Source of the DNA: Insulibacter thermoxylanivorax
GTDB taxonomy: Bacteria; Bacillota; Bacilli; Paenibacillales; DA-C8
Direction of reading: 5' to 3'
Assembly (NCBI RefSeq): GCF_015472005.1
Contig: NZ_BMAQ01000029.1
Coordinates: 1-52,602, forward strand
Length of the DNA: 52,602 nt
The notes under the pieces were generated by a model that saw nothing but the letters and a program-made list of their open reading frames with translations, made no database searches and was not told where the DNA came from. The position numbers were made by a program, and so were the translations under genes. Every line of letters starts with the position of its first letter. Positions within the stretch are counted from its first letter, which is position 1. This document shows positions 11,557-22,300 of the stretch, piece after piece.

Positions 11557-11925
11557 TTACAGTACCTCAGGCGCCAGCGAGATGATTTTCATAAATTCTT
11601 TTTCACGAAGCTCGCGGGCTACCGGTCCGAAGATCCGTGTACCGCGCGGGCTCTTATCTTCTCTGATGACCACAGCAGCGTTTTCGTCGAAGCGGATGTA
11701 GGAACCATCTTTGCGTCTCGTCGGGCGAACCGTACGGACGATCACCGCTTTAACGACGTCCCCTTTCTTGACAACGCCGCCTGGTGTTGCTTGTTTCACG
11801 GAGCATACGATCGTATCGCCGATACCAGCAGTGCGACGTCCGGTACCACCCAACACACGGATGCACATGAGTTCTTTGGCTCCGGAGTTATCAGCAACTT
11901 TCAAACGGGTAAATGGTTGAATCAT
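11557..11925 (-). CDS. rplN: 50S ribosomal protein L14
   Basis: 122 aa, full length: [20 protein letters not shown] at the start and SLAPEVL at the end, both standard for the family. It forms part of the intersubunit bridge. 13 bp separate it from rpsQ. Confidence 0.98.
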   Translation of the reverse strand: MIQPFTRLKVADNSGAKELMCIRVLGGTGRRTAGIGDTIVCSVKQATPGGVVKKGDVVKAVIVRTVRPTRRKDGSYIRFDENAAVVIREDKSPRGTRIFGPVARELREKEFMKIISLAPEVL

Positions 11926-11938
11926 TTTTTGTCCCTCC

Positions 11939-12208
11939 TTATACCTCGACTGCTTGCTCTACGATCTCTACCAATCTCCAGCGCTTATCTTTGGATAACG
12001 GACGAGTCTCCATGATCTTGACCGTATCGCCGATCTTCGCTTGATTGTTCTCATCATGAGCTTTGAATTTCTTCGTGTATTTTATACGCTTGTGATACAG
12101 CGGATGCTTCTTGTACGTTTCGACGGACACGACGATCGTCTTATCCATCTTGTCGCTGACGACTTTGCCGATTTGAACTTTGCGTTCTTTGCGAGTTTGC
12201 TGACTCAT
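11939..12208 (-). CDS. rpsQ: 30S ribosomal protein S17
   Basis: OB-fold 16S rRNA binder of 89 aa; [16 protein letters not shown] at about residues 12-27 and [18 protein letters not shown] at the C-terminus. AAAGGAGGG precedes the ATG. Located between rpmC and rplN. Confidence 0.97.
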   Translation of the reverse strand: MSQQTRKERKVQIGKVVSDKMDKTIVVSVETYKKHPLYHKRIKYTKKFKAHDENNQAKIGDTVKIMETRPLSKDKRWRLVEIVEQAVEV

Positions 12209-12237
12209 ATTCTATAGCGCCCTCCTTTCAGTTTCGA

Positions 12238-12435
12238 TTAACTAATCCCGAGCTCTCTTTCGCGTAACACGGTTTTTGCACGTGCGATTGCCTTGCGGAC
12301 ATTACGAATTTGGGCTGGGTTATCAAGTTGACCTGTAGCTAGTTGGAAACGGAGGTTAAACAATTCTTCCTTGAATCCTGCAATCTTCTGCTCAATCTCT
12401 GCAGTTGTCAAGTTGCGGAGCTCACTAGCTTTCAT
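12238..12435 (-). CDS. rpmC: 50S ribosomal protein L29
   Basis: 65 aa when started at ATG 12435, giving the canonical [18 protein letters not shown]. Its start lies inside the end of rplP (11-bp overlap) and uses GGTGGTGA within the rplP coding sequence as SD, so translation is probably coupled. L29 sits near the exit tunnel. Confidence 0.96.
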   Translation of the reverse strand: MKASELRNLTTAEIEQKIAGFKEELFNLRFQLATGQLDNPAQIRNVRKAIARAKTVLRERELGIS

Positions 12436-12859
12436 TTGCTTCACCACCCAATTCTTCGCGTTTCACAAATTTCGTCTTGATCGGAAGTTTGTGAGCAGCT
12501 AGACGCATCGCTTCGCGAGCGACCTCCTCACTGACTCCGGCCAATTCAAACAGGATCTTGCCTGGCTTAACCACGCTAACCCACTTCTCAACATTCCCTT
12601 TACCGCTACCCATACGAACTTCAAGCGGCTTCTGGGTGATCGGCTTGGATGGGAAGATCTTGATCCATACCTTACCGCCACGTCTGATATAACGAGTCAT
12701 CGCAATACGCGCAGCTTCAATCTGACGGTTCGTGATCCAGGCAGGCTCAAGAGCTTGTAAGCCATATTCACCGAAAGTTACCTCGGTGCCGCCTTTAGCA
12801 CGACCTTTCATTTTTCCACGATGTTCCTTGCGATATTTAACGCGTTTTGGCATTAACAT
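12425..12859 (-). CDS. rplP: 50S ribosomal protein L16
   Basis: 144 aa, the exact family length; [20 protein letters not shown] at the start and the RIFPSKPIT-like [20 protein letters not shown] core. It shapes the A-site finger/tRNA-binding region. GGAGG with 9 nt spacing selects the ATG at 12859 over the Met two codons later. Confidence 0.97.
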   Translation of the reverse strand: MLMPKRVKYRKEHRGKMKGRAKGGTEVTFGEYGLQALEPAWITNRQIEAARIAMTRYIRRGGKVWIKIFPSKPITQKPLEVRMGSGKGNVEKWVSVVKPGKILFELAGVSEEVAREAMRLAAHKLPIKTKFVKREELGGEANES

Positions 12860-12861
12860 GC

Positions 12862-13530
12862 TCAGTTACCTCCTTCCTGGTTCACTCTCTTCTTCGCTTG
12901 CGGCAGAACTTCTCCGCGATAGATCCATACCTTCACGCCGAGACGGCCGTAAGTGGTATGAGCTTCCGCTGTTCCGTAGTCGATATCCGCACGCAGGGTA
13001 TGAAGCGGAACGGTACCTTCGCTGTATCCTTCGCTGCGAGCAATCTCCGCACCGCCTAGACGGCCGCTGACCATCGTCTTAATCCCCTTAGCACCAGCGC
13101 GCATCGTTCTTTGGATCGCTTGTTTCATCGCACGGCGGAAGGAGATCCGGCGCTCAAGCTGTTGAGCGATATTCTCAGCAACGAGGATGGCGTCAAGATC
13201 CGGGTTCTTAACCTCGCTGATGTTGATATGAACCTTCTTGCCTTCAGCGATCTTCGCAACTTGCACGCGCAGGTTCTCAACCTCCGAACCGCCCTTACCG
13301 ATAACCATCCCCGGCTTAGCCGTGTGGATCGTCACATTCACGCGGTTTGCTGCTCGTTCGATCTCGATGCGGGATACCGCCGCGTCTTTCAGTCTGTTCT
13401 TCAGATATTCACGAATCTTAATGTCTTCGAGAAGCAAAGTTCCGAACTCTTTGTCATTCGCGTACCATTTTGATTCCCAGTCACGGATGATCCCAATTCT
13501 CAATCCGATCGGGTTTACCTTTTGACCCAC
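12862..13530 (-). CDS. rpsC: 30S ribosomal protein S3
   Basis: mRNA-entry protein of the small subunit. 222 aa; KH-type motif [13 protein letters not shown] at about residues 76-88 and the [11 protein letters not shown] segment. The start is GTG (13530) behind GGAGGGACATCAGA. Only 2 bp separate its stop from the rplP start. Confidence 0.97.
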   Translation of the reverse strand: MGQKVNPIGLRIGIIRDWESKWYANDKEFGTLLLEDIKIREYLKNRLKDAAVSRIEIERAANRVNVTIHTAKPGMVIGKGGSEVENLRVQVAKIAEGKKVHINISEVKNPDLDAILVAENIAQQLERRISFRRAMKQAIQRTMRAGAKGIKTMVSGRLGGAEIARSEGYSEGTVPLHTLRADIDYGTAEAHTTYGRLGVKVWIYRGEVLPQAKKRVNQEGGN

Positions 13531-13544
13531 TCTGATGTCCCTCC

Positions 13545-13880
13545 TTATTTCTCAGATACCACTAACGTGATGTGGCTCGTACGTTTGTTAATCCGGTAAG
13601 CACGCCCTTGTGCGCGCGGTTGATATCTCTTCATGATAGGACCTTCGTTGACATACGCTTCAGAGATGACCAAATTAGCCACATCCATGGAATAATTGTG
13701 TTCAGCGTTTGCCACGGCCGAGTTTAACAGTTTTTCTAGAATAGGGGATGCCGCTCTTGGCGTGTGGCGAAGAATTGCGAACGCTTCGTCCACCCGCTTG
13801 CCGCGGATCAGGTCGACGACCAGTCTCGCTTTGCGCGGGGAGATGCGCACGTATCTAGCGACAGCTTTGGCCTGCTGCAT
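13545..13880 (-). CDS. rplV: 50S ribosomal protein L22
   Basis: Tunnel-lining protein. 111 aa from the ATG at 13880 (GAGGAGGTATTTCC upstream); includes [18 protein letters not shown] and the beta-hairpin [19 protein letters not shown], which has no insertion of the kind linked to macrolide resistance. Confidence 0.97.
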   Translation of the reverse strand: MQQAKAVARYVRISPRKARLVVDLIRGKRVDEAFAILRHTPRAASPILEKLLNSAVANAEHNYSMDVANLVISEAYVNEGPIMKRYQPRAQGRAYRINKRTSHITLVVSEK

Positions 13881-13911
13881 GGAAATACCTCCTCTCAAAC
13901 GCGTTCGTTAA

Positions 13912-14190
13912 TTATCTTCTGGTTTTCTTATCTTCATCGGTATGTCCCTTAAACGTGCGAGTCGGTGCAAACTCACCCAACTTGTGACCTACCATATCCT
14001 CTGTTACGTATACTGGAACATGCTTGCGTCCATCATACACAGCGAATGTGTGACCGACGAACTCCGGAAAAATCGTCGACCGGCGCGACCAAGTCTTAAT
14101 AACAGCCTTTTTGTTCGCTTTGTTCAGCTCTTCAACCTTCTTAAGCAGATGCTGATCGACAAAAGGTCCTTTCTTCAAACTGCGTCCCAT
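13912..14190 (-). CDS. rpsS: 30S ribosomal protein S19
   Basis: 92 aa, [20 protein letters not shown] at the start and [16 protein letters not shown] near the end, both canonical. Binds the small-subunit head with S13. Located between rplB and rplV. Confidence 0.98.
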   Translation of the reverse strand: MGRSLKKGPFVDQHLLKKVEELNKANKKAVIKTWSRRSTIFPEFVGHTFAVYDGRKHVPVYVTEDMVGHKLGEFAPTRTFKGHTDEDKKTRR

Positions 14191-14222
14191 TTGCCTTCCT
14201 CCCTTCCTGCTATTGCAACTTA

Positions 14223-15056
14223 TTATTTCGTGCGGCGACGAACAATGTATTTATCCGATTTCTTGTTCTTCTTGCGAGTCTTGTAACCAAGCGTCGGTTT
14301 ACCCCATGGTGTCATCGGCGACTTACGTCCGATTGGCGCACGTCCTTCACCACCGCCGTGCGGGTGATCAACCGGGTTCATCGCAGAACCGCGAACTGCC
14401 GGGCGTTTACCCAACCAGCGAGAACGACCTGCTTTACCGATCTTGATCAGTTCGTGGTCGCCGTGGCTTACTACACCGATCGTAGCGCGGCAAGTCTTCA
14501 GAATGCGGCGCACTTCACCGGATGCCAGACGAACCGTAACGTATTTGCCGTCTTCTTTACCGAGCAGCTGCGCTTCTACCCCTGCAGCACGAACCAATTG
14601 CCCGCCCTTGCCGGGTTTCAGCTCGATGTTGTGGATCAAAGTACCGACCGGAATATTCTCAAGCGGCAGCGCGTTGCCCACTTTGATGTCCACGTTAGGA
14701 CCAGACTCGATGATGTCGCCCACCTTCAGTCCTTCCGGAGCGATGATGTAACGCTTCTCCCCATCCGCATAGTTGATCAGCGCGATGTACGCTGTGCGGT
14801 TCGGGTCGTATTCGATCGTAGCAACGCGTCCAGGGATTCCATCCTTGTCACGCTTGAAATCGATGATTCTGTATTTACGCTTATGACCACCGCCAAGGTG
14901 GCGAACAGTAATCTTGCCTTGGTTGTTGCGGCCTGCTTTCTTAGGCAGCGGTGCAAGCAGCGACTTCTCCGGCTTATCCGTCGTAATCTCCGCGAATGTC
15001 GACACGGTCATGTGACGACGGCTCGGAGTCGTCGGCTTAAATGTTTTGATAGCCAA
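14223..15056 (-). CDS. rplB: 50S ribosomal protein L2
   Basis: Largest primary binder of 23S rRNA domain IV, close to the peptidyl-transferase centre. 277 aa, with the highly conserved [19 protein letters not shown] at about residues 223-241, including the key His. The start is TTG at 15056 behind GAGGAGGGAATCAAT; no ATG is available in frame nearby. Confidence 0.97.
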   Translation of the reverse strand: MAIKTFKPTTPSRRHMTVSTFAEITTDKPEKSLLAPLPKKAGRNNQGKITVRHLGGGHKRKYRIIDFKRDKDGIPGRVATIEYDPNRTAYIALINYADGEKRYIIAPEGLKVGDIIESGPNVDIKVGNALPLENIPVGTLIHNIELKPGKGGQLVRAAGVEAQLLGKEDGKYVTVRLASGEVRRILKTCRATIGVVSHGDHELIKIGKAGRSRWLGKRPAVRGSAMNPVDHPHGGGEGRAPIGRKSPMTPWGKPTLGYKTRKKNKKSDKYIVRRRTK

Positions 15057-15089
15057 ATTGATTCCCTCCTCGCTTATTCAGATGTCTGA

Positions 15090-15380
15090 TTATACCGATT
15101 CGAAGAATTCGAGTTCCTTGCTGTCCTCACTCAGTTGGACGAAGGCTTTCTTCCAATTCTTTCTGTAACCGGAATATCTGCCGTAATTTTTCGGCTTACC
15201 CTTCATATTGATAACGTTGACTTTCGTTACTTTAACATTAAAGATCTGCTCGACGGCATGCTTGATTTCGATCTTGTTCGCACGAACATCCACTTCGAAA
15301 ACATAGCATTTGTTCGCCATCAAGTCGCTGGTACGCTCAGTGATAATCGGGCGCTTGATAATATCACGAGGGTCCTTCAT
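15090..15380 (-). CDS. rplW: 50S ribosomal protein L23
   Basis: Docking site for trigger factor and SRP at the exit tunnel. 96 aa, [20 protein letters not shown] at the start. The ATG overlaps the rplD stop by one base (TAATG), so translation is probably coupled. Confidence 0.97.
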   Translation of the reverse strand: MKDPRDIIKRPIITERTSDLMANKCYVFEVDVRANKIEIKHAVEQIFNVKVTKVNVINMKGKPKNYGRYSGYRKNWKKAFVQLSEDSKELEFFESV

Positions 15381-16003
15381 TACGCAAGCACCTCCTCTAC
15401 TTTCTGCACTGCGTCCTTCGTAATGATCAATTTGTCGTGCGCCAATACATCAAGGACATTGATGCCTTCTGCTGTTACGTACTTAACCCCAGGAATGTTG
15501 CGGGAAGACAGCAGGATATTATCTTCGAAACCAGCGGATACGACAAGCGCTTTGCTGTCCACCTTCAAGTTGTTCAGGATTGCGATGAAATCCTTCGTTT
15601 TCGGCTTCTCCAGGCTCAGCTGATCAAGCACGATGATCTCGTTGTCGATCACCTTGCTGGACAGCGCAGATTTGATTGCCAGTCTGCGAACTTTCTTAGG
15701 AAGTTTATATTTGTAACTGCGCGGAGTAGGTCCGAATACCGTACCGCCGCCTACCCATTGCGGAGCACGAATGCTGCCGTGGCGTGCACGCCCCGTTCCC
15801 TTCTGGCGCCATGGTTTGCGACCGCCGCCGCGGACTTCCGAACGTCCCTTCACCTTGTGCGTGCCGAGGCGCTGCGAAGCGCGCTGCATCTGTACTGCAT
15901 CAAACAAGACATAACGGTTCGGTTCAATTCCGAATACCGCATCAGATAATTCAATCTCTCCGATCTGTTCACCAGATACATTATATAGAGCTACTTTAGG
16001 CAC
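15380..16003 (-). CDS. rplD: 50S ribosomal protein L4
   Basis: Tunnel-lining protein, and S10-operon autoregulator in gamma-proteobacteria. 207 aa; the extended loop [19 protein letters not shown] at about residues 59-77 is intact and of the macrolide-sensitive type. The start is GTG at 16003, 6 nt after GGAGGATC. Confidence 0.97.
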   Translation of the reverse strand: MPKVALYNVSGEQIGEIELSDAVFGIEPNRYVLFDAVQMQRASQRLGTHKVKGRSEVRGGGRKPWRQKGTGRARHGSIRAPQWVGGGTVFGPTPRSYKYKLPKKVRRLAIKSALSSKVIDNEIIVLDQLSLEKPKTKDFIAILNNLKVDSKALVVSAGFEDNILLSSRNIPGVKYVTAEGINVLDVLAHDKLIITKDAVQKVEEVLA

Positions 16004-16019
16004 GTTAGATCCTCCTTTC

Positions 16020-16661
16020 TTAAGCCTGTTGTTTCTTCTTCACTGCGGATTTGATTTTGACATAGCCGTTCTTCGGCCCAGGGATGGAACCCTTCACGAC
16101 GATGATATTGCGCTCAGCATCGACTTTTACGATCTCCAGATTCTGTATCGTAACCGTCTCGCTCCCCATGCGGCCAGGCATCTTCTTGCCCTTAGGAATG
16201 CGGTTAGCCGTACGAATCACGGCCATGGAACCGATCCCGCGGTGATACTTCGAACCATGGGACATCGGACCTCGAGCTTGCCCGTGGCGCTTGATGACAC
16301 CAGCGAAACCTTTACCCTTGGAGGTCGCTGTTACGTCAACATACTCACCTTCAGCGAAGATGTCAGCTTTCAGCTCTTGACCGAGCTCATACTCTTCCGG
16401 ATTCGCACCGCGAATCTCGCGAACAAAACGTTTCACCGGAGCGTTCGCCTTCTTCGCATGACCAAGTTCAGGTTTTGTTGCATTCTTTTCTTTCTTATCA
16501 TCAAAGCCGATCTGGATCGCTTCATATCCATCGTTCTCGATATTCTTCTTCTGCAGAACAACACATGGGCCGGCTTCGATTACCGTTACCGGGTAAACCA
16601 AGCCCTCAGGACTGAACATCTGAGTCATGCCCAGTTTTCTGCCTAAGATTCCCTTCGTCAT
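16020..16661 (-). CDS. rplC: 50S ribosomal protein L3
   Basis: 213 aa; [20 protein letters not shown] at the start and the loop [20 protein letters not shown] that reaches toward the peptidyl-transferase centre. ATG with AGAGGTGTCAAC upstream; 55 bp after rpsJ. Confidence 0.97.
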   Translation of the reverse strand: MTKGILGRKLGMTQMFSPEGLVYPVTVIEAGPCVVLQKKNIENDGYEAIQIGFDDKKEKNATKPELGHAKKANAPVKRFVREIRGANPEEYELGQELKADIFAEGEYVDVTATSKGKGFAGVIKRHGQARGPMSHGSKYHRGIGSMAVIRTANRIPKGKKMPGRMGSETVTIQNLEIVKVDAERNIIVVKGSIPGPKNGYVKIKSAVKKKQQA

Positions 16662-16716
16662 GTTGACACCTCTTTTCTAACCACTGATTATTCTTTTATA
16701 TTTGCTCAACGAACGA

Positions 16717-17157
<441 letters not shown>

Positions 17158-17162
17158 TCACA

Positions 17163-17191
17163 ATTATATAGAAAAACCTATACGATTGCAA
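17163..17191 (-). promoter_or_regulatory. Sigma-A promoter of the S10 superoperon
   Basis: TTGCAA (17186-17191) and a perfect TATAAT (17163-17168) are separated by 17 bp on the minus strand. The predicted start at about 17156 gives a leader of about 130 nt before rpsJ. The 313-bp rpsJ-tuf gap also holds the tuf terminator, the leader hairpin and the short ORF. Confidence 0.85.
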
Positions 17192-17286
17192 GAAGAAATT
17201 CGAAGAAATGCGTGTTTCATCATATAGGAACATCGTGGAGATGATCCTAATATGGATCGCAAGATGTAAAGCTGAAAATCTTCGAT

Positions 17287-17318
17287 AAAAATCCCTCTGA
17301 CTCGAAAGCCAGAGGGAT
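17287..17318 (-). terminator. Terminator after tuf
   Basis: A 12-bp stem (ATCCCTCTGGCT pairing with AGTCAGAGGGAT, one G-U) capped by a UUCG tetraloop and followed by a run of U, 20 bp past the tuf stop codon. A textbook intrinsic terminator on the minus strand. Confidence 0.9.
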
Positions 17319-17338
17319 CTGTATCATGTAAAGCTGAA

Positions 17339-18532
17339 TTACTTGATGATGGAAGTAACAGCGCCTGCGCCTACTGTACGGCCGCCTTCACGGATCGCGA
17401 AGCGAGTACCTTCTTCGATCGCGATCGGAGCGATCAGTTCAACTGTAACCGTAACGTTGTCGCCAGGCATAACCATTTCCGTGCCTTCCGGCAGGTTGAT
17501 GACACCTGTTACGTCCGTTGTACGGAAGTAGAATTGAGGACGATAGCCGCTGAAGAAAGGCTTATGGCGTCCGCCTTCTTCCTTCGTCAGAACGTAAACC
17601 GAAGCTGTGAAAGCTGTATGGGATTTGATCGAGCCCGGCTTAACCAGAACTTGACCGCGCTCGATGTCGCTGCGCTCAACTCCGCGAAGCAGGGCACCGA
17701 TATTGTCACCAGCTTGTGCTTGGTCGAGCAGCTTGCGGAACATCTCTACACCCGTAACAACGGTCTTTCGTGTTTCTTCTTGCAGACCGACGATCTCAAC
17801 TTCGTCGCCGACTTTAACCGTACCGCGCTCAACACGGCCAGTAGCAACTGTACCGCGGCCTGTGATCGTGAACACGTCCTCAACAGGCATCAGGAACGGC
17901 TTGTCGATCTCGCGCTCCGGCGTTGGGATGTAGTTGTCGATTTGCTCGAACAGTTCTACGATCTTGTCGCCCCACTCGCTGTCCGGATTTTCCAGAGCTT
18001 TCAGAGCGGAACCGCGGATGATCGGCGTATCGTCGCCAGGGAACTCGTATTCGTTCAGCAGATCGCGAACTTCCATCTCTACCAGTTCAAGAAGCTCTTC
18101 GTCCTCTACCATGTCGCACTTGTTCAGGAATACGACGATGTAAGGAACGCCTACTTGGCGGGACAGCAGGATATGCTCACGAGTTTGCGGCATTGGACCG
18201 TCTGCTGCAGATACAACCAGGATCGCACCGTCCATCTGAGCTGCACCCGTGATCATGTTCTTAACGTAGTCAGCGTGTCCTGGGCAGTCAACGTGTGCAT
18301 AGTGGCGGTTAGGCGTTTCGTACTCAACGTGGGACGTCGAGATCGTGATTCCGCGCTCGCGCTCTTCCGGAGCCTTGTCGATTTGGTCATAAGCGAATGC
18401 TTGACCGCCGCCATAGCGTTTGGACAGTACAGTTGTAATAGCAGCTGTTAACGTGGTTTTACCGTGGTCAACGTGACCAATTGTACCAATGTTAACGTGT
18501 GGTTTAGTACGTTCGAATTTTGCCTTTGCCAT
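17339..18532 (-). CDS. tuf: Elongation factor Tu
   Basis: GTPase delivering aminoacyl-tRNA. 397 aa; G1 GHVDHGKT at about residues 19-26, G3 [10 protein letters not shown] at about 82, G4 NKCDMV at about 137. The [14 protein letters not shown] region is of the wild-type, kirromycin-sensitive form. ATG preceded by AGGAGGAAAAGTGAACA. It follows fusA across 146 bp of structured sequence and ends at a strong terminator. Confidence 0.98.
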   Translation of the reverse strand: MAKAKFERTKPHVNIGTIGHVDHGKTTLTAAITTVLSKRYGGGQAFAYDQIDKAPEERERGITISTSHVEYETPNRHYAHVDCPGHADYVKNMITGAAQMDGAILVVSAADGPMPQTREHILLSRQVGVPYIVVFLNKCDMVEDEELLELVEMEVRDLLNEYEFPGDDTPIIRGSALKALENPDSEWGDKIVELFEQIDNYIPTPEREIDKPFLMPVEDVFTITGRGTVATGRVERGTVKVGDEVEIVGLQEETRKTVVTGVEMFRKLLDQAQAGDNIGALLRGVERSDIERGQVLVKPGSIKSHTAFTASVYVLTKEEGGRHKPFFSGYRPQFYFRTTDVTGVINLPEGTEMVMPGDNVTVTVELIAPIAIEEGTRFAIREGGRTVGAGAVTSIIK

Positions 18533-18576
18533 TGTTCACTTTTCCTCCTTATTAACAACACCTATATTGATTGTTT

Positions 18577-18623
18577 ACCACATCAGAAAGCCTGGATCAA
18601 TACCATTCGACTTTCTGATGGGT
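18577..18623 (-). promoter_or_regulatory. Hairpin in the tuf leader
   Basis: A perfect 10-bp inverted repeat (CATCAGAAAG at 18581-18590, CTTTCTGATG at 18611-18620) extends to 13 bp with one bulge; the loop is 20 nt. There is no U-tract. It lies 45 bp before the tuf start and may stabilise or regulate the tuf message. Inference only. Confidence 0.4.
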
Positions 18624-18625
18624 AT

Positions 18626-18669
18626 AAAAAGCTGCTTCATGATCCGGGATATCCGGTATAGCGCTTTTT
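18626..18669 (-). terminator. Attenuator-like hairpin between fusA and tuf
   Basis: Outer arms AAAAAGC/GCTTTTT enclose a CCGG...CCGG inner stem 10 bp after the fusA stop. The 3' arm ends in five U residues followed by AU. The structure could work in both directions and looks like a weak terminator letting part of the transcription through to tuf. Confidence 0.45.
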
Positions 18670-18678
18670 ATCGGGATG

Positions 18679-20754
18679 TTAAGCACCTTGGTGTTTCGCG
18701 ATGATCTCTTCCGCGATGTTCTTCGGCACTTCTTCGTAATGGGAGATCTCCATCGAGTAGCTGCCGCGTCCTTGTGTCTTGGAACGCAAGGTCGTCGAGT
18801 AGCCGAACATCTCTGCCAGCGGAACCATCGCCTTGATCACTTGCGAACCGCCGCGCGAGTCCATACCTTCGATGCGGCCGCGGCGAGAGTTCAGGTCACC
18901 CATCACGTCACCCATGTATTCCTCAGGCACTGTCACTTCAACTTTCATGATCGGCTCGAGGAGTACAGGGTTACAATGATCCTTCGCTGCCTTCAAGGCC
19001 ATCGAACCAGCGATCTTAAACGCCATCTCGCTGGAGTCTACGTCGTGGTACGAACCATCGACCAGTGTGGCCTTGATGTCTACCAGCGGGAAGCCGGCAA
19101 GAACACCGTTCTGCATCGCTTCTTCGATCCCCGCTTGGATCGGCCCGAAATATTCCTTAGGAACGACACCGCCGACGATCTTGCTCTCGAATACGAAGCC
19201 TGTACCTGGCTCCAGCGGTTCGAATTCGATCCATACGTGACCGTATTGACCGCGTCCGCCGGACTGTCTGATGAACTTCCCTTCAACGCGAGCCGGTTTG
19301 CGGAAGGTCTCGCGATAAGCAACCTGCGGCTTACCGACATTCGCATCGACCTTAAATTCGCGTAGCATACGGTCTACGATAACTTCCAGATGAAGCTCAC
19401 CCATACCGGAGATGATCGTCTGACCCGTCTCTTCATCTGTTCTCGCATGGAAGGTCGGATCTTCTTCAGCCAACTTCGCTAGGGCAATCCCCATCTTGTC
19501 TTGGTCCGCTTTCGACTTCGGCTCGATCGCGATGTCGATAACCGGATCCGGGAAGGTCATCGATTCAAGGATGATCGGGTTCTTCTCATCGCACAGTGTA
19601 TCACCGGTACCGGTATCCTTCAAACCCACCGCCGCAGCGATATCGCCTGCGTATACCTCCGTGATCTCCTCCCGGTGGTTCGCATGCATCTGCAGGATCC
19701 GGCCGATCCGCTCGCGCTTGCCCTTCGTCGAGTTCAAGACATAAGAACCGGAATGGAGCACGCCGGAGTATACACGGAAGAAGGTCAGCTTACCGACATA
19801 AGGGTCTGTCATGATCTTGAAGGCTAGTGCTGCAAACGGTTGATCGTCGGCGGAGATCCGCTCAACCTCAGAACCGTCAGGCAGTGTACCTCTGATGTTC
19901 GCTACGTCTGTTGGCGCCGGCAGGTAATCGATAACGGCATCCAGTACGAGCTGAACACCCTTATTCCGGTAAGAAGAGCCGCAAAGAACCGGCGTGATCT
20001 CAACGTTGATGACCCCTTTGCGAAGAGCGGCCTTCAGCTCAGGCACAGTGATCTCTTCACCTTCAAGGTACTTCATCGTGAGATCTTCGTCAAGCTCTGC
20101 GATCTTCTCGATCAATTCAGCACGCATTTCTTCTGCTTGTGCTTTGTAATCTTCAGGAATATCCATCTTCTCAAACTCTCTGCCCAGATCATCTTTATAG
20201 ATGTAGGCGACGTTTTCGATCAGATCGATGATTCCAGTGAATTCACTCTCAGCGCCGATCGGCAGCTGAATCGGAACGGCATTAGCTTGCAGACGATCGC
20301 GCATCTGTTGTACGACACCCAAGAAGTTGGCGCCGACGATATCCATTTTGTTCACATAAGCAATCCGCGGTACGTTGTAGCGGTCAGCTTGGCGCCATAC
20401 CGTCTCGGATTGCGGTTCTACCCCACCCTTGGCACAGAAGACACCTACTGCACCATCCAATACGCGCAGGGAACGTTCAACTTCTACCGTGAAGTCAACG
20501 TGTCCCGGGGTATCGATGATGTTGATACGATGGCCTTTCCATTGACAAGTAGTAGCAGCGGATGTGATGGTGATTCCGCGTTCTTGTTCTTGTGCCATCC
20601 AGTCCATGGTAGCGGAACCTTCATGGGTTTCGCCGATCTTGTGCGTGCGGCCAGTATAGAACAAGATCCGTTCTGTGGTCGTCGTCTTGCCCGCATCAAT
20701 ATGCGCCATAATTCCAATATTGCGCGTATTCTGCAAGGAGAACGCTCTAGTCAT
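18679..20754 (-). CDS. fusA: Elongation factor G
   Basis: Translocase GTPase of 691 aa. G1 [15 protein letters not shown] at about residues 17-31, G3 [16 protein letters not shown] at about 81-96, G4 NKMDIVGA at about 135. Domain IV is present ([15 protein letters not shown], about residue 500). ATG preceded by AAAGGAGACATTATC. Between rpsG and tuf in the standard str operon. Confidence 0.98.
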   Translation of the reverse strand: MTRAFSLQNTRNIGIMAHIDAGKTTTTERILFYTGRTHKIGETHEGSATMDWMAQEQERGITITSAATTCQWKGHRINIIDTPGHVDFTVEVERSLRVLDGAVGVFCAKGGVEPQSETVWRQADRYNVPRIAYVNKMDIVGANFLGVVQQMRDRLQANAVPIQLPIGAESEFTGIIDLIENVAYIYKDDLGREFEKMDIPEDYKAQAEEMRAELIEKIAELDEDLTMKYLEGEEITVPELKAALRKGVINVEITPVLCGSSYRNKGVQLVLDAVIDYLPAPTDVANIRGTLPDGSEVERISADDQPFAALAFKIMTDPYVGKLTFFRVYSGVLHSGSYVLNSTKGKRERIGRILQMHANHREEITEVYAGDIAAAVGLKDTGTGDTLCDEKNPIILESMTFPDPVIDIAIEPKSKADQDKMGIALAKLAEEDPTFHARTDEETGQTIISGMGELHLEVIVDRMLREFKVDANVGKPQVAYRETFRKPARVEGKFIRQSGGRGQYGHVWIEFEPLEPGTGFVFESKIVGGVVPKEYFGPIQAGIEEAMQNGVLAGFPLVDIKATLVDGSYHDVDSSEMAFKIAGSMALKAAKDHCNPVLLEPIMKVEVTVPEEYMGDVMGDLNSRRGRIEGMDSRGGSQVIKAMVPLAEMFGYSTTLRSKTQGRGSYSMEISHYEEVPKNIAEEIIAKHQGA

Positions 20755-20804
20755 GATAATGTCTCCTTTCTCATATAGTCTTACGTTATGATGCGGCTTG
20801 CACT

Positions 20805-21275
20805 TTACCAGCGATAGTGAGCGAACGCTTTGTTGGCTTCGGCCATCTTATGCGTATCCTCACGCTTCTTAACTGCTGCGCCAGTGTTGTTGCTGGCATC
20901 GATGATCTCTGCCGCTAAACGCTCTTCCATCGTCTTCTCACCGCGCAAGCGCGCATAGTTGACCAACCAACGAAGACCAAGCGTTATGCGTCTTTCCGGT
21001 TTGACTTCAACGGGAACTTGGTAGTTCGCACCGCCCACACGACGGGCTTTGACCTCAAGCACCGGCATGATGTTCTTCAGCGCAGCTTCGAATACCTCCA
21101 TCGGATCTTTACCCGTACGTTCGCGGACGATTTCGAAGGCATTGTACAGGATGCGCTGAGCAACGCCCTTCTTCCCATCGATCATGATGCGGTTGATCAG
21201 CCGTGTTACCAACTTGCTGTTATAGATCGGATCAGGCAGAACGTCTCTGCGTGGTACCGGACCTTTACGTGGCAT
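20805..21275 (-). CDS. rpsG: 30S ribosomal protein S7
   Basis: Head-assembly protein contacting the E-site tRNA. 156 aa; [16 protein letters not shown] at the start and the AFAHYRW C-terminus. ATG with GAAAGGGGG upstream. Confidence 0.98.
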   Translation of the reverse strand: MPRKGPVPRRDVLPDPIYNSKLVTRLINRIMIDGKKGVAQRILYNAFEIVRERTGKDPMEVFEAALKNIMPVLEVKARRVGGANYQVPVEVKPERRITLGLRWLVNYARLRGEKTMEERLAAEIIDASNNTGAAVKKREDTHKMAEANKAFAHYRW

Positions 21276-21331
21276 AGTTATCCCCCTTTCTCGTTGTGTT
21301 TAAACGGTTCTTGTTTAGATCATGCAAGATC

Positions 21332-21754
21332 TTAGCTCTTGTTCTCTTTCGGTCTCTTCGTACCGTACTTGGAACGAGCCTGCATACGGTTGTTCACGCC
21401 CGCTGCATCCAGCGCCCCGCGAACGATGTGATAACGCACACCCGGAAGGTCCTTAACACGACCGCCGCGAACAAGCACGACGCTGTGTTCCTGCAAGTTG
21501 TGTCCGATCCCCGGGATATAAGCGTTGACTTCCACACGGTTCGTCAGGCGAACACGCGCATATTTACGAAGCGCAGAGTTCGGCTTCTTCGGCGTCATCG
21601 TTCCTACACGTGTGCACACACCTCGTTTTTGCGGAGAGTGCAGGTGCGTCTCTTTGCGCAGCATCGCGTTATATCCTCTATGCAGAGCAGGCGACTTCGA
21701 CTTGCTCACCTTGCTTTGACGACCCTTGCGAACCAATTGATTAATTGTTGGCAT
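21332..21754 (-). CDS. rpsL: 30S ribosomal protein S12
   Basis: Decoding-centre protein of 140 aa. The two streptomycin-resistance hot spots carry the sensitive residues (Lys in [11 protein letters not shown] and in [14 protein letters not shown]). The ATG at 21754 follows GGAGGTGTCGAT; the frame is open further upstream but without a start signal. Second gene of the str operon. Confidence 0.98.
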   Translation of the reverse strand: MPTINQLVRKGRQSKVSKSKSPALHRGYNAMLRKETHLHSPQKRGVCTRVGTMTPKKPNSALRKYARVRLTNRVEVNAYIPGIGHNLQEHSVVLVRGGRVKDLPGVRYHIVRGALDAAGVNNRMQARSKYGTKRPKENKS

Positions 21755-21880
21755 ATCGACACCTCCTTCCACTATGAATATCAATTTTCTAAGCCCACAG
21801 ATCCAGGCGGTTCATTTGCTGGCATAAAGAAATGCTTTTGTTTCTTTGGCCTCAGCCAAGACCCAAAAACATCCCGCATC

Positions 21881-22132
21881 CTATTCGATTAGTGAAGCTG
21901 CCATCGCTGCCCCCACATCGATGCCGCATGCTTTGCCGAGTTTCCGCATGGAATCGACATAGATGATCGGCACATCCTTCTTCTCACAAAGCTGGATCAC
22001 CTTCGATGTGATGCGCGGATCTGCGTCCTCAGCCACGAATACATGTTCGGCCTTGCCAAGCTCCACCATTTTCAACGTTTGCTTGGTGCCGACGCATAAC
22101 TTACGAGCCTGTGATACTTTTTCATAAGACAT
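21881..22132 (-). CDS. rplGB: L7Ae-family K-turn-binding ribosomal protein
   Basis: An 83-aa L7Ae/L30e-fold protein (YbxF/RplGB type) predicted to bind kink-turn RNA. GTKQTLKMVELGKAEHVFVA is the typical RNA-binding helix region. The ATG at 22132 is the first in-frame ATG; GGAGG lies 13 nt upstream, a rather long spacing. Located directly upstream of rpsL and just after a promoter, as in Bacillus. Confidence 0.9.
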   Translation of the reverse strand: MSYEKVSQARKLCVGTKQTLKMVELGKAEHVFVAEDADPRITSKVIQLCEKKDVPIIYVDSMRKLGKACGIDVGAAMAASLIE

Positions 22133-22183
22133 CGTTAACGAACATCCTCCAAAGTCCACGGACGTGATTTGGCACACTAGGAT

Positions 22184-22213
22184 ATATTAGCACCATTAAA
22201 AGTTACCTGTCAA
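22184..22213 (-). promoter_or_regulatory. Sigma-A promoter of the rplGB-rpsL-rpsG-fusA-tuf operon
   Basis: A consensus -35 TTGACA (22208-22213) and a -10 TAATAT (22184-22189) with an upstream TG dinucleotide, spaced 18 bp. It stands 18 bp beyond the rpoC terminator. Confidence 0.8.
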
Positions 22214-22230
22214 GAGACGAGACGATTAGG

Positions 22231-22280
22231 AAAAACAGGGGCGGCTGATCGTGCAAGCGATGCTCCGCAGCCGCCTCCTG
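22231..22280 (-). terminator. Terminator after rpoC
   Basis: Stem CAGGAGGCGGCTG / CAGCCGCCCCTG with one mismatch, followed by TTTTT, about 20 bp past the rpoC stop. Strong intrinsic terminator separating the rpoBC and str transcripts. Confidence 0.9.
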
Positions 22281-22300
22281 CTCCCTTCTAACGTCGTGCC

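Noticed and set aside
21525-21719. rpsL streptomycin-resistance changes
   Set aside because: Both hot-spot lysines and the PGVRYH motif are wild type.
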